Shown here: piece by piece, positions 8,671 to 18,211 of the stretch | Position numbering within the stretch: position 1 is the stretch's first letter | How the letters are laid out: every line of letters begins with the position of its first letter | Origin: an uncultured Flavonifractor sp. | Lineage (GTDB): Bacteria; Bacillota; Clostridia; Oscillospirales; Oscillospiraceae | Length of the DNA: 54,987 bases | Direction of reading: 5' to 3' | NCBI RefSeq assembly: GCF_944385615.1 | Contig: NZ_CALWXV010000012.1 | Location: 1 to 54,987 of the forward strand | Notes under the pieces: model-generated | Databases searched by the model: none | Told to the model about the DNA's origin: nothing | Seen by the model: only the letters and a program-made list of their open reading frames with translations | Program-made: the position numbers and the translations under genes

Positions 8671-10148
8671 GCGGTTTCCTGATTTTTTTGCAATTTTTTC
8701 TCTCTGCCGGGGTGGGGCGGGAACAAAAGCCCCTGCCCCAGCAGCATGAGCACAGGCAGAATGGAGTAGTGGTACCGCCCTGCCACCTCCACCAGCATCT
8801 GGGCCGAGGTCAATCCCAGCACATAGAGAGGAAGCAGCAGCACAGCAGAGCGATCCCCCCGCCGCCACAGCATCACCCCGCCGCCCCCTGCCAGCAGAAG
8901 CAGAAAATAATAATAGGCGTTGCAGGCCCGGGCAAACCACAGGACATGGCGCACCACCTGGCTGGAATAGGACACACAGGCGCTGTCTGCGCCCAGAAAG
9001 CCTCGCAGCTTCTCCCGGAACAGCTGGAGAAAATCCACCTGACCGGAGGTAATGCGCTCCTTGGCGGCCTCCATGGCGTATTCCTGGGCCTGCTGGGCGG
9101 TGACGCCGGGCTGACTGCTGTATTCGTTCAGCAGATTGCTGTCCTCCTGGTTCCAGCATCCCCGGGACTGGGCATTGAAGCCCACCAAAATGCTGTATCC
9201 GGGTGTGGAGGACGGCTCTTCCCCAATGCGCGCGGCAATATGCCCCTGCCACAGCGGCCCGGTGAGCAGATAGACCGCCGCCAAGGCGGCCATCAGCGGC
9301 AGCCACTGCCATCTGGCCTTGGACTCTTTCAGACCATCAGGGGCCAATAAGAACCGCCACAGCACCAGGGCAATAATCAGCACCGCGGCAATGGGCCGTA
9401 TCCCATTGAACCAGCGCAGCACCAGCCCCGCCCCTGCCCCAAGCAGGGCGGCCTTCCAGAATACGCCGGGCAGAGGGCCGGTTATGAGATAGAGAAAGAG
9501 CAGCAGCAGCGTGGTATAGAGCGGCTCAGAGAGCACCAGACTATTGTACATGGTCTGAGAGGGACAGACGATCCACAGCAGATAAGCGCAAACCCCGCCG
9601 GGCAGACTCCACCAGCGTTTTGCCAGCAGAAAGAGCAGGCTGCCGCTGCAAATGGTAAGCAGCACATTGAGCCACTGGGCCAGCAGAGGGGGCTGACCCA
9701 GCAGTCGGATAAACCAGCTCAAAAAGGAAGCATAGCCAAAAATATGGGGAAACAGGGCCATATAGCGCCCGCCGTCAAGCACAGACTTCTGGGCCAGGGC
9801 AGTGGCATAGCCCCAAAAGGTAGCATAGTCCCCCTCCATGGGCACCTGGACCAGGACCACCCATGCCCCCTTTACCACCAGGCACAGCAGGGTAAGGGCA
9901 ACCCACACCCATATTGTTCCCAGCCGGGACAGCTGACGGGACAGCCAGGGCAGTACCTTCCACGCCGCCAGCAGGGCCACCACCGCCGCCGCAAAGGCCT
10001 TTTTGGTCTCACTGCTCTGACCGGCGCCCAGCCAAAGGGCCGCCGCCAGCAGCGCCAGCAGCAACGCCAGCATACACCGGGTCAGAACGGTAGGCACCAG
10101 GATCCGCCATCGTCCCATATCCTTCTCCCCATTTCCCAGATCATTCAA
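8667..10148 (-). CDS. polytopic membrane glycosyltransferase (GT39/GT83-like)
   Basis: Integral membrane protein of 493 residues with roughly ten or more hydrophobic segments, a large non-membrane loop at about residues 290-400, and a basic C-terminus. An acidic loop after the second membrane segment (PMEGDYATFWGYA) fits the catalytic Asp position of polyprenyl-phosphate sugar-dependent mannosyltransferase-like enzymes. The acceptor and donor cannot be told from sequence. It is the last gene of the shikimate operon strand, 15 nt after the aroE fusion, and its 3' end holds the S10 promoter. An ATG at 10118 has an equally good GGGGAG site and is an alternative start. Confidence 0.7.
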   Translation of the reverse strand: MNDLGNGEKDMGRWRILVPTVLTRCMLALLLALLAAALWLGAGQSSETKKAFAAAVVALLAAWKVLPWLSRQLSRLGTIWVWVALTLLCLVVKGAWVVLVQVPMEGDYATFWGYATALAQKSVLDGGRYMALFPHIFGYASFLSWFIRLLGQPPLLAQWLNVLLTICSGSLLFLLAKRWWSLPGGVCAYLLWIVCPSQTMYNSLVLSEPLYTTLLLLFLYLITGPLPGVFWKAALLGAGAGLVLRWFNGIRPIAAVLIIALVLWRFLLAPDGLKESKARWQWLPLMAALAAVYLLTGPLWQGHIAARIGEEPSSTPGYSILVGFNAQSRGCWNQEDSNLLNEYSSQPGVTAQQAQEYAMEAAKERITSGQVDFLQLFREKLRGFLGADSACVSYSSQVVRHVLWFARACNAYYYFLLLLAGGGGVMLWRRGDRSAVLLLPLYVLGLTSAQMLVEVAGRYHYSILPVLMLLGQGLLFPPHPGREKKLQKNQETA

Positions 10149-10163
10149 ACCATCTCCAGCCGA

Positions 10164-11558
10164 TCACAGCACCTCGGCCAGCACTTTTTTCATCTCAGCG
10201 GCATCAATAGAGGTATCCGTAAAGTACTCCAACGACAATACCGCCTGATTGACCAGCAGCCCCAACCCATTGACGGTCTGGTGGCCCCGGAGCTTCGCTT
10301 GCCGGAGCAGCTCGGTCTGGGCAGGGGCGTAGATCAGGTCCACCACCGGCGCTCCCTCCTTCAGGCTGTCCAGAAAGGAGAAGTCGGCAAACTGGCCGCC
10401 GCTCCCCTCCATGCCAAGAGAGGTACCGTTCACCAGCAGATCGCACGCTCCTGCGGCCTGGGCCAGCTCCTCCGGGCCAAAGCCCACCGGACGGAGATGG
10501 GCCGGGTCATGGGCGCAGATGGCCTGGGCTTTGTCCAGTGTGCGGTTGCACACGATGACCTGGGCCCCGGCCTGAGCCAGCTTGAGGCACACCGCCTTGG
10601 AGGCCCCGCCCGCACCCAACACCGCCACGGTCTTTCCCGCCGGATGGATGCCCTCATCAGCCAGGGCACGGAGAAAGCCTTCCCCATCGGTGTTATAGCC
10701 ATAAGCCTTGCCCTCCCGGATGCACACGGTATTCACCGCTCCGATCAGTCTGGCGTCCTGGTCCAGCTGATCCATCAGAGGCACCAGTTCCTCCTTGTGG
10801 GGCATGGTGGCGTTAAATCCGGCGTACCCGGCAAATTTGGCGCAGTCCAGCCACTCCTTACACTTTCCCCGGGGCACCGGCTGGCAAAGGTATACATAGT
10901 CCAGCCCCAGGGCTTTCAGCATGGTATTCTGGATCAGGGGGGACTTGGAGTGGCCTACCGGGTCCCCGATGACGCACAGCTTACGGGTGGTATTGTGCAG
11001 TTCGACGTTCATATCGCTCTCTCCCCGTTCCGTTTCCGGCCGGTAGTCCGGCAGGGCGGCATTGACTCCCAGCGCAATGAGCAATCCCACCACCGTCTCG
11101 ATCATCCGGGCCGCGGCATAATAATAGCGGGTAACCCCGGTCACACCGGTAATGAGGATGACGCAGGGCAGAATACAGGCCATGCCACAGGCGGTGGGCC
11201 GCTTGATGAGCAGACACAGCCACACCCCCGCCACACACACCGCCCCCAGCACCGGGATCTTCACCCAGGGATTGTCCAGGGCCGGGCCCAGCAGCAGGGT
11301 GGCGGTACCCAGAGCGCCGCCCACGATCACGCCAATCAGCCGGGAAATTCCCTGCTGAAAGGTCTGACCCAGGGTGCTCTGGGTACAGATGATACAGGCG
11401 ATGCAGGCATACAAAGGGCCCATCTGCCCCAGTATGCCCCCCAGCTCCTCCCGATAGAGCAGGCCAAAGGGGACAAACAGCAGATAGGACACCATCACCG
11501 CCACGGCGGTTTTGATGACCCGCATCCCGATGCGGGGCAGGGGAACGGTTTTCTTCAT
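10164..11558 (-). CDS. aroE: FUSC-like membrane domain fused to shikimate dehydrogenase
   Basis: An in-frame protein of 464 residues. Residues 1 to about 170 hold five or six hydrophobic segments resembling the aromatic-acid exporter/FUSC family. From residue 183 on it is a full shikimate dehydrogenase (3-dehydroshikimate to shikimate, NADP): GDPVGHSKSP at 198-207, then GFNATMPHKE, NTDGEGF, the nucleotide loop GAGGASKA with following NRT, NGTSLGM and NGLGLLVNQA. An internal ATG at 11012 is preceded by GGGGAG at 8 nt, so a free AroE could also be made. It is downstream of aroQ in the shikimate operon. The coupling of a transport-like domain to a pathway enzyme is unusual. Confidence 0.9.
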   Translation of the reverse strand: MKKTVPLPRIGMRVIKTAVAVMVSYLLFVPFGLLYREELGGILGQMGPLYACIACIICTQSTLGQTFQQGISRLIGVIVGGALGTATLLLGPALDNPWVKIPVLGAVCVAGVWLCLLIKRPTACGMACILPCVILITGVTGVTRYYYAAARMIETVVGLLIALGVNAALPDYRPETERGESDMNVELHNTTRKLCVIGDPVGHSKSPLIQNTMLKALGLDYVYLCQPVPRGKCKEWLDCAKFAGYAGFNATMPHKEELVPLMDQLDQDARLIGAVNTVCIREGKAYGYNTDGEGFLRALADEGIHPAGKTVAVLGAGGASKAVCLKLAQAGAQVIVCNRTLDKAQAICAHDPAHLRPVGFGPEELAQAAGACDLLVNGTSLGMEGSGGQFADFSFLDSLKEGAPVVDLIYAPAQTELLRQAKLRGHQTVNGLGLLVNQAVLSLEYFTDTSIDAAEMKKVLAEVL

Positions 11559-11599
11559 AGCATCTCCTTTACGGATAAGTGGGGGGATCTGTCCGCCGC

Positions 11600-12034
11600 T
11601 CAGCGCTGGTCCCGCTCCAGGAAGTAGCGCATGGCCGCCTCATAGCCGTACAGTCCCAGACCGCTGATCTGGCCCACACAGGCGGGGGCGGTGACGCTCT
11701 TGTGCCGGAACTCCTCCCGCTGGTGGACGTTGGAGATGTGGACCTCCACACAGGGCACATCCACCGCTTTCAGCGCATCCAAAATGGCATAGCTGTAGTG
11801 GGTCAAGGCTCCGGGGTTCATGACGATGGCGTCATACACCCCATCGGCATCCTGGATGGCGCTGACGATGTCCCCCTCATAGTTGGACTGGTAACATTCG
11901 GCGGTGGAGCCATAGGTTTCAGCAAAGGCCTTCAGCCGCTCGCGCAGGCTGTCATACGTATTCTGCCCATAAATGCCCGGCTCCCGCTTGCCTAACAGAT
12001 TCAAATTGGGCCCGTTGATGATGAGAAATTTCAT
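11600..12034 (-). CDS. aroQ: type II 3-dehydroquinate dehydratase
   Basis: Cytosolic enzyme converting 3-dehydroquinate to 3-dehydroshikimate, step three of the shikimate pathway. It has 144 residues, the usual type II length. The motifs NGPNLNLLGKREPGIYG (with the catalytic Tyr), NPGALTHYS and EVHISNVHQREEFRHKS are intact. The start overlaps the aroK stop by 4 nt, so translation is coupled. Confidence 0.97.
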   Translation of the reverse strand: MKFLIINGPNLNLLGKREPGIYGQNTYDSLRERLKAFAETYGSTAECYQSNYEGDIVSAIQDADGVYDAIVMNPGALTHYSYAILDALKAVDVPCVEVHISNVHQREEFRHKSVTAPACVGQISGLGLYGYEAAMRYFLERDQR

Positions 12035-12537
12035 ATCTGCTCCTTCCCGCGGTAGAGCGCCGCGATCTGTTCCGCCGCCGCCTGAGCGGTGTCTGTGTTG
12101 GAAATGGTATACTGAGCGTATTTTCGATAGAGTTCTATCCGCTGCGCATATAGGTTACGCAATTCGTCCGGTTGGCTCCCCACCAGCGGCCGGCCCGAGT
12201 GGTCCTCCCCAAGAATGGCCTCCAGGGCCCGGTCCCGGAAGAAGATCAGCCCGGTGGCTCCCAGCGCCTGCATATTTTCCGGCCGGAGCACCATCCCCCC
12301 GCCGGTGGCGACGATGACGCCCTCCATAGCGGCGGCGGCCCGGGCGGCGGCGGTCTCCCGATCCCGGAAGGCCCCCTCCCCCTCCTGAGCAAAAAGCTCC
12401 GGGATGGTTCGCCCCGCCTCCTGCTCCACCAGCTCGTCAGTGTCCACCAAGGGCATCTCCAGCAGCTGGGACAGGCATCTGCCTACGGCGGACTTGCCGC
12501 AGCCCGGCATCCCGATGAGGACGATGTTTTTCTTCAT
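12031..12537 (-). CDS. aroK: shikimate kinase
   Basis: Phosphorylates shikimate to shikimate 3-phosphate with ATP. It has 168 residues. The P-loop GMPGCGKSAVG is near residues 8-18, followed by VDTDELVEQEAG (the shikimate-binding Asp region) and ATGGGMVL with the GGG shikimate motif. It overlaps the pheA stop by 4 nt and the aroQ start by 4 nt. Confidence 0.97.
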   Translation of the reverse strand: MKKNIVLIGMPGCGKSAVGRCLSQLLEMPLVDTDELVEQEAGRTIPELFAQEGEGAFRDRETAAARAAAAMEGVIVATGGGMVLRPENMQALGATGLIFFRDRALEAILGEDHSGRPLVGSQPDELRNLYAQRIELYRKYAQYTISNTDTAQAAAEQIAALYRGKEQI

Positions 12538-13697
12538 GTCCGCTCCTCCCAGGCCTTGTAGTTGCCCAGTATCCGCACCTCAGTGGCCAGCTGGCTCAGT
12601 TCATGGAGCACCCCGTCCATGCCGGGGGCGGTAAGATCGCCGGTAAAGTCCAGAAAGAAAAGGTACTCCCACCCCCGGCCTGGAATGGGCCGGGATTCGA
12701 TTTTCAGCAGGTTGAGCCCCTGGACGGCAAAAATAGTGAGGATCTCGTGGAGGGAGCCGCTCTGGTGGGGCAGGCGGAACACGGCGCTGATCTTGTTGCG
12801 GTCAGGCCGCAGCTCGGGCACAGGGGACACCACCGCAAAGCGGGTGTGATTCATGGTGTTGTGGTTGACCCGCTGGGCCAGGATGTTCAGGCCGTACAGC
12901 TGGGCGGCCCGCCGGGAGCAGATGGCGGCGGCGGAGCGGTCCCCCGTCTCGGCCACCAGCTTGGCGGAACCGGCGGTGTCCAGAGTAGGTACCCGCTCCC
13001 AGTCCCGGTGGGCGTCCAGGTACTTCTCGCTCTGCATCAGCCCCTGCTCATGGGAGTATACCTTCCTGATGTCGGAAAGGCCCACTCCCGGCAGAGCCAT
13101 CAGGCAGTGCTCCACCGGCACCTGCCACTCCCCCACAATATAATAGCGGTACTGGGCCAGCAGATCGTACACCTGCCGGATGGACCCAGTGGAGGAGTTC
13201 TCCACCGGCAGCACAGCATAGTCTGCCTCCCCCCGTTCCAAAGCGGCAAACACGTCGTTGAACCAGGGCAGGCCCACGCTGTTCACGTCGGGGCCAAAAT
13301 AGCCCGCCGCGGCCTCCTCACTGTAGCACCCCGGCTCTCCCTGGTAGGCCACCCTGGGGGCGGCCACTGGCTCCCGTCGCCGGGCCAGATCGGCCTGATA
13401 GGCGGCATAGCCCGGGTCCTCGCTGCCCTCCTTCACCAGATGGCGCTGCTGCCGGCGGGAGATGGCCATGATACCCTCATAGAGCGCCGCCACATCCGCC
13501 TTTCGCGCGGGGTCGTCGGTGAGGGCGGTCTTGGCGGCGATGACCTGCCGCTCCCGGGCGGCGTCCAGTACCGGGATACCCTCCCGCTGCTTGAACTCTC
13601 CCACCTTTCCGGTGACGGCCATCCGCTCCAAAAAGAGCCGCACCAGTTCCCCGTCGATCCGGTCGATCTCCTGACGGTATCGCTCCAGTTCGGTCAT
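12534..13697 (-). CDS. pheA: bifunctional chorismate mutase/prephenate dehydratase
   Basis: Converts chorismate to prephenate and then to phenylpyruvate for phenylalanine. The 387 residues hold an AroQ-type mutase domain (about 1-85), a dehydratase domain (about 105-285, with LPVENSSTGSI and the TRF motif in NHTRFAVV) and a C-terminal ACT domain with the ESRP feedback motif in KIESRPIPGRGW. I chose ATG 13697 because the AGGAGG site is 8 nt away; ATG 13703 would be only 2 nt from it. It follows aroC by 13 nt. Its presence gives the operon a phenylalanine branch; no tyrA or trp gene is in the window. Confidence 0.96.
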   Translation of the reverse strand: MTELERYRQEIDRIDGELVRLFLERMAVTGKVGEFKQREGIPVLDAARERQVIAAKTALTDDPARKADVAALYEGIMAISRRQQRHLVKEGSEDPGYAAYQADLARRREPVAAPRVAYQGEPGCYSEEAAAGYFGPDVNSVGLPWFNDVFAALERGEADYAVLPVENSSTGSIRQVYDLLAQYRYYIVGEWQVPVEHCLMALPGVGLSDIRKVYSHEQGLMQSEKYLDAHRDWERVPTLDTAGSAKLVAETGDRSAAAICSRRAAQLYGLNILAQRVNHNTMNHTRFAVVSPVPELRPDRNKISAVFRLPHQSGSLHEILTIFAVQGLNLLKIESRPIPGRGWEYLFFLDFTGDLTAPGMDGVLHELSQLATEVRILGNYKAWEERT

Positions 13698-13710
13698 ATC
13701 CATTCCCTCC

Positions 13711-14754
13711 TCAAATCCCCAATACGGCGCAGGCCGCCAGAGCCGCCGCCGCCTCAATGACCGGCACAGCCCGGGGCACAATACAGGGATCGTGGCGGCC
13801 CTTGATCTCCATCTCCACCTCTTCCCCGGTGCGCAGGTCCACGCTCTCCTGGGGCAGAGCGATAGAAGGGGTGGGCCGGATGGTCACCTCAAAGGCCACC
13901 GGCATCCCGTTGGTGATGCCGCCATTGATGCCGCCGGCGTGGTTGGTGCGGGTGACCACCTGGCCGTCCCGTACCTCGAAGGGGTCGTTGGCCTCGCTGC
14001 CCCGCATGAGAGAGAAGGCCACCCCGGCGCCGAAGTCCACCCCCTTAACAGCGGGGACGGCAAAGAGGTATTGGGAGAAGATACCTTCCACATTGCAGCC
14101 GAAGTCGGGGGCTCCCAGCCCGGCGGGCAGGCCGGTGACGGCGCACTCAATGGCGCCTCCCACGCTGTCCCCCTCCTCCTTGGCCTCCAGAATGGCCTGG
14201 CGCATCTCCTCCCCCTTGGTATCGTCCAGCACCGGGAAGGGCTTTGCGGCCACCGCCTTCAGCGCCTGCGTGTCCTCCAGGGAGGCATCGGTGATGCCGT
14301 AGATGGAGCTGATGTGGGCCCCTACCCACACGCCCCGCTGGGCCAGCAGCTGCTTGGCCACGGCCCCCGCCGCCACCAGAGGAGCGGTGAGCCGGCCAGA
14401 GAAGTGGCCGCCGCCCCGGTAATCCAGACAGCCCTTGCTCTTAATGAACCCGGCGTAATCCCCGTGGCTGGGCCGTGGGGTGTAGCGGATGGCCTCGTAG
14501 TCCTGGGAATGCTGGTCAGAATTGCGGATCACCATGGCCAGAGGGGCCCCGGTGGTCTTGCCCTCAAATACCCCGGAGAGCACCTCCACCAGATCGCTCT
14601 CCTTCCGGGCGGTGGCGGTGGGGTCCTGGCCGGGCTTGCGCCGGTCCAGCTCTCTTTGGACCTGCTCCAGGTCCAGCTCCAGCCCGGCGGGCACCCCCTC
14701 CAGCACCACGCCGATGGCGGGGCCGTGGGATTCCCCAAAAATCATGTGTCGCAT
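13711..14754 (-). CDS. aroC: chorismate synthase
   Basis: Flavin-dependent enzyme making chorismate from 5-enolpyruvylshikimate 3-phosphate. It has 347 residues from ATG 14754, which lies one base after the aroA stop with GGAGG 9 nt upstream. The N-terminus is about eight residues shorter than usual before FGESHGPAIGVVLEG. Conserved parts include RPSHGDYAG, GGGHFSGRLTA and the C-terminal GRHDPCIVPRAVPV. Confidence 0.97.
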   Translation of the reverse strand: MRHMIFGESHGPAIGVVLEGVPAGLELDLEQVQRELDRRKPGQDPTATARKESDLVEVLSGVFEGKTTGAPLAMVIRNSDQHSQDYEAIRYTPRPSHGDYAGFIKSKGCLDYRGGGHFSGRLTAPLVAAGAVAKQLLAQRGVWVGAHISSIYGITDASLEDTQALKAVAAKPFPVLDDTKGEEMRQAILEAKEEGDSVGGAIECAVTGLPAGLGAPDFGCNVEGIFSQYLFAVPAVKGVDFGAGVAFSLMRGSEANDPFEVRDGQVVTRTNHAGGINGGITNGMPVAFEVTIRPTPSIALPQESVDLRTGEEVEMEIKGRHDPCIVPRAVPVIEAAAALAACAVLGI

Positions 14755-14755
14755 G

Positions 14756-16009
14756 TTACAGTTCCTCCGTCCCTGGTTTGGTTCCATTCCGGGTGATCTG
14801 TCCCCCAAGGGCCTGGTACTCCTCCCAGAACCGGGGGTAGGATTTTTTCACACACTCCGCCCCAGTGATGGTCACAGGATGTTCACACCGGATGGCGGCG
14901 ATGGCGGCCATCATGGCAATACGGTGGTCATTGTGGCCGGAGACGGTGACGCCGCCGGGCAGCACCGCTCTGCCCCGGATCACCAGATGGTCCTCATGCT
15001 CCTCCACATCCGCCCCCAGGGCGTTCAGCACCTCCGTCACCGTGGCCAGCCGGTCGCTCTCCTTGATGCGCAGCCGCTGGGCATTGACGATACGGGTGGT
15101 CTCTCCCGCCCGCAGGGCGGCCATGGCGGCCAGGGGAGGCACCAGATCGGGACACTGGCTCACGTCCAGGTCCACCTGCCCCTCCCCCTGCAATTTCACA
15201 AAATAGGGCACAATGCGCATATCCCCCTGCACAGAATAGGCGTTGAGCCCCTGGATATCTACCTGACAGCCCAGGCTGACCGCGCCATACCAGAAGGCGG
15301 CGTTGGACCAGTCGGCCTCGATGGCCAGATCCTGGTGCTGATAGACCTGATTGCCCGGCACCCGGAACACCCGGCCGCCGTCAAAGTGAGCCTCCACTCC
15401 GAACCGCTTTAAAGCGTCCAAGGTCATGTCCACATAGCCCTGGGACTCCAGCTCGGTGGTAAGCCGGATCTCGCTGTCTCCCTCCAGGAGAGGCAGGGCG
15501 TACAGCAGGCCGGTGATGAACTGGGAGGACACATTGCCCGGCAGGGTGTACACACCGGGGGCCAGCTTGCCCGCTACCGTCAGCACCCCATCCTCCAGGG
15601 TATAGGAGATCCCCTTCTCCCGGAACATAGCGAAGTAGGGCTCCTGGGGCCGCTCCATCAGCCGCCCGTGGCCGGTAAACTTCCCGCCCCCCTTGAGGGC
15701 CAGGGCTACCGGAATGAGAAAGCGGAGGGTGGAGCCGCTCTCGCCGCAGTCCATCACCTCCGGGGCGGGCTCCTCATGGCCGTCCACCAGGTCACAGCCC
15801 CGGATGATGGTACCGTCGGCGGAGGCGTCGGCGTCCAGGGTGCGCATACACCGCAGAGTGGCCTGGATATCCTCCGACAAATCCACGTTGGACAGCTTGC
15901 AAAAGCCGTCGGACAGGGCAGCGGCGATGATAAGCCGGTGGGCCTGGCTTTTGGAGGGGGGCGGCGTGACAGCGCCCGCCAACAGAGCGGGGGTAATGGT
16001 GATGTTCAT
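14756..16009 (-). CDS. aroA: 3-phosphoshikimate 1-carboxyvinyltransferase (EPSP synthase)
   Basis: Joins phosphoenolpyruvate to shikimate 3-phosphate. It has 417 residues. PPSKSQAHRLIIAAALS at the N-terminus and GESGSTLRFLIPVAL carry the substrate loops. RIKESDRL and GHNDHRIAMM are the other family motifs. The glyphosate-contact loop has Gly-Glu-Ser-Gly-Ser rather than the Gly-Asn-Ala-Gly-Thr form, suggesting a class II-like enzyme; this is inference. Its start overlaps aroB by 4 nt. Confidence 0.97.
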   Translation of the reverse strand: MNITITPALLAGAVTPPPSKSQAHRLIIAAALSDGFCKLSNVDLSEDIQATLRCMRTLDADASADGTIIRGCDLVDGHEEPAPEVMDCGESGSTLRFLIPVALALKGGGKFTGHGRLMERPQEPYFAMFREKGISYTLEDGVLTVAGKLAPGVYTLPGNVSSQFITGLLYALPLLEGDSEIRLTTELESQGYVDMTLDALKRFGVEAHFDGGRVFRVPGNQVYQHQDLAIEADWSNAAFWYGAVSLGCQVDIQGLNAYSVQGDMRIVPYFVKLQGEGQVDLDVSQCPDLVPPLAAMAALRAGETTRIVNAQRLRIKESDRLATVTEVLNALGADVEEHEDHLVIRGRAVLPGGVTVSGHNDHRIAMMAAIAAIRCEHPVTITGAECVKKSYPRFWEEYQALGGQITRNGTKPGTEEL

Positions 16010-17070
16010 GTCAATTCCTCCAGCAGCGCCGCCTTGGGCATTTTATGGGGCACAGCCTTGCCCAGCGCCTCCAACAGAATGACGCTGATCTCCGCCCCAG
16101 CCCCCTTTTTATCCAGGCCAATGGCGGCGGCGTACTCCTCCCCGGTACAGGGTATGGAGGTGGGCAGGCCCAGAGGGGTGAGCAGAGCGGCAATCTCTTC
16201 CGCCGTGCCCGCCGGGGTGACGCCCAGCCGGGTACCCAACCGGGCGGCCTGTACCATTCCGGCGGCCACCGCCTGGCCGTGGGTCCATGTCTCATAGTGG
16301 CCCGCCTTCTCGTAGGCGTGGCCCAGGGTATGGCCGAAGTTGAGCAGCATCCGTTTTCCGGTGTCCCGCTCGTCCTTTTCCACAACCATTCGTTTTAAAT
16401 TGCAGCAGGTATACAAAACGTGTTCAATTTCTACCATGATGGCCGCCCGGCTGGGCCGCTGGGCCAGGAAGGAGAAAAAGGCCCCATCCAGGATACAGCC
16501 GTATTTGACCACCTCGGCCATACCGTCGGCAAAGGTGGCGTCTGGCAGGGTGTCCAGGGTGTCCGGGTCCATGAGCACCAGCTTGGGCTGCCAGAAGGCC
16601 CCCGCCAGATTTTTACCGTGGTCCAGGTCAATGGCCACCTTCCCCCCCACCGAGGAGTCCACCTGGGCCAGGAGGGTGGTGGGAATCTGCACAAAGGCCA
16701 CCCCCCGGAGGATAGTGGCGGCGGCAAAGCCCGCCAGATCCCCCACCACGCCGCCGCCCAGGGCCACCACAGCGTCGGTGCGGGTGAGGCCGAAGTCCAT
16801 CATACACTCCCACAGACGGGCCAGCTCTCCGGCACATTTAGAGGCCTCACCGGCAGGGATTTCACAGACGGCAGTCTCAAATCCGGCGGCCTCCAGCGGG
16901 GGAATGATCCGCTTCAGGTACAAGGGGCCCACTGTAGAATCGGTGACCACAAAGAGTCTGGGGGCGCCGGGCAGGGTCTTCCGGCAGAGTTCTCCCGCCC
17001 GGTCCAGCAGGCCCCGTTCAATGACGATATCATACTCCCGCCCCGGCAGGGCAACGGTGAGGGTTTTCAT
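16006..17070 (-). CDS. aroB: 3-dehydroquinate synthase
   Basis: NAD- and metal-dependent cyclisation of DAHP to 3-dehydroquinate. It has 354 residues, normal for the family. The NAD-binding motif GGGVVGDLAGFAAATILRG, the stretch PTTLLAQVDSSVGGK, and the metal ligands in MAEVVKYG, NFGHTLGHAYEK and HGQAVAAGM are all present. It lies 91 nt after aroF with a GGAGG site. Confidence 0.97.
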   Translation of the reverse strand: MKTLTVALPGREYDIVIERGLLDRAGELCRKTLPGAPRLFVVTDSTVGPLYLKRIIPPLEAAGFETAVCEIPAGEASKCAGELARLWECMMDFGLTRTDAVVALGGGVVGDLAGFAAATILRGVAFVQIPTTLLAQVDSSVGGKVAIDLDHGKNLAGAFWQPKLVLMDPDTLDTLPDATFADGMAEVVKYGCILDGAFFSFLAQRPSRAAIMVEIEHVLYTCCNLKRMVVEKDERDTGKRMLLNFGHTLGHAYEKAGHYETWTHGQAVAAGMVQAARLGTRLGVTPAGTAEEIAALLTPLGLPTSIPCTGEEYAAAIGLDKKGAGAEISVILLEALGKAVPHKMPKAALLEELT

Positions 17071-17161
17071 GGAATCAATCCTCCTTGGGATGGCAGGGTG
17101 CGAGAGGCCTTTTGGCTTTTTGTCACGCTCCAGCGGCTACGCAACGCCTCCGCGCTTTTAA

Positions 17162-18181
17162 TTATCTTATCAAATTTTTCCCCACCAGGTCAACCAGGGC
17201 GCTCACCTTGTGCATAAGGGCGTCAAACTTCTGGGGAGTCAGAGACTGCTGGCCGTCGCATTTGGCGTGAGCGGGGTCGTTGTGGACCTCGATGATAAGG
17301 CCGTCGGCCCCCGCGGCCACAGCGGCCAGAGCCAGAGGTTCCACCATCCAGTACATCCCGGCGGCGTGAGAGGGGTCCACAATAATGGGCAGGTGGCTCA
17401 TCTGCTTGACGGCGGGGATGGCGGACACATCCAGGGTGTTGCGGGTGTAGGTCTCAAAGGTGCGCACGCCCCGCTCGCACAAAATCACGTTCTCATTGCC
17501 CGCAGCCATGATATACTCAGCGGACATGATCCATTCCTCATAGGTGTTGGACAGGCCCCGCTTGAGCAGAATGGGCTTGCTCATCTTGCCCACTTCCTTG
17601 AGCAGTTCAAAGTTCTGCATATTCCGGGCGCCCACCTGGACCACGTCCACCTCCCGCTCGAAGAGCTCGGCCATCCGGGGGTCCATGATCTCCGTGACGA
17701 TGGGCAGACCGGTCTTGGCCCGGGCCTCCATCAGCAGGTCCAGACCGGCGGTGCCCATACCCTGGAAGGAATAGGGGGAAGTGCGGGGCTTGAAGGCGCC
17801 GCCCCGGAGCATGGCCGCCCCGGCGTTCTTCACATCCTGGGCCACGGCACAGATCTGCTCCTCGCTCTCCACCGAGCAGGGCCCGGCGATGACCGAGAAG
17901 CACCCCCCGCCGATCTTGGCGTTCCCTACGCTGACCACCGTATCCTCCGGGTGGAACTTGCGGTTGGCCTTCTTATAGGGCTCCTGCACCCGCATGACCC
18001 GCTCCACATTGGGGTTGATGGTGAACTTGTCCATATCCACAGCCGTGGTGTCTCCCACCAGGCCCAGGATGGTGCAGCCTACGCCATTGGTGACTCCCAC
18101 CTCCAGGCCCTGCTCCTTCAGCTGACACACCAGGCGCTGAATTTCCTCCTGCTTGGTGCCGGGCTTCATAACAACTACCAT
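17162..18181 (-). CDS. aroF: DAHP synthase (3-deoxy-7-phosphoheptulonate synthase), type I-beta
   Basis: First enzyme of the shikimate pathway, joining phosphoenolpyruvate and erythrose 4-phosphate. The 339 residues comprise an N-terminal FeS-type/ferredoxin-like regulatory domain (about 1-75) and the barrel with AGPCSVES, LRGGAFKPRTSPYSFQG, GARNMQNFELL and PILLKRG. The start ATG 18181 has AAGGAAG 9 nt upstream; earlier in-frame starts would run into the leader terminator. It is first in the operon, directly behind an attenuator with an aromatic leader peptide, so its supply should follow aromatic amino acid levels. Confidence 0.96.
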   Translation of the reverse strand: MVVVMKPGTKQEEIQRLVCQLKEQGLEVGVTNGVGCTILGLVGDTTAVDMDKFTINPNVERVMRVQEPYKKANRKFHPEDTVVSVGNAKIGGGCFSVIAGPCSVESEEQICAVAQDVKNAGAAMLRGGAFKPRTSPYSFQGMGTAGLDLLMEARAKTGLPIVTEIMDPRMAELFEREVDVVQVGARNMQNFELLKEVGKMSKPILLKRGLSNTYEEWIMSAEYIMAAGNENVILCERGVRTFETYTRNTLDVSAIPAVKQMSHLPIIVDPSHAAGMYWMVEPLALAAVAAGADGLIIEVHNDPAHAKCDGQQSLTPQKFDALMHKVSALVDLVGKNLIR

Positions 18182-18211
18182 GTAACTCGCTTCCTTTCGG
18201 GTACAAAAATA

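Noticed and set aside
9744-11627. 627-codon open frame on the plus strand
   Set aside because: Antisense to the glycosyltransferase and the aroE fusion; Gln/His-rich translation without family resemblance.
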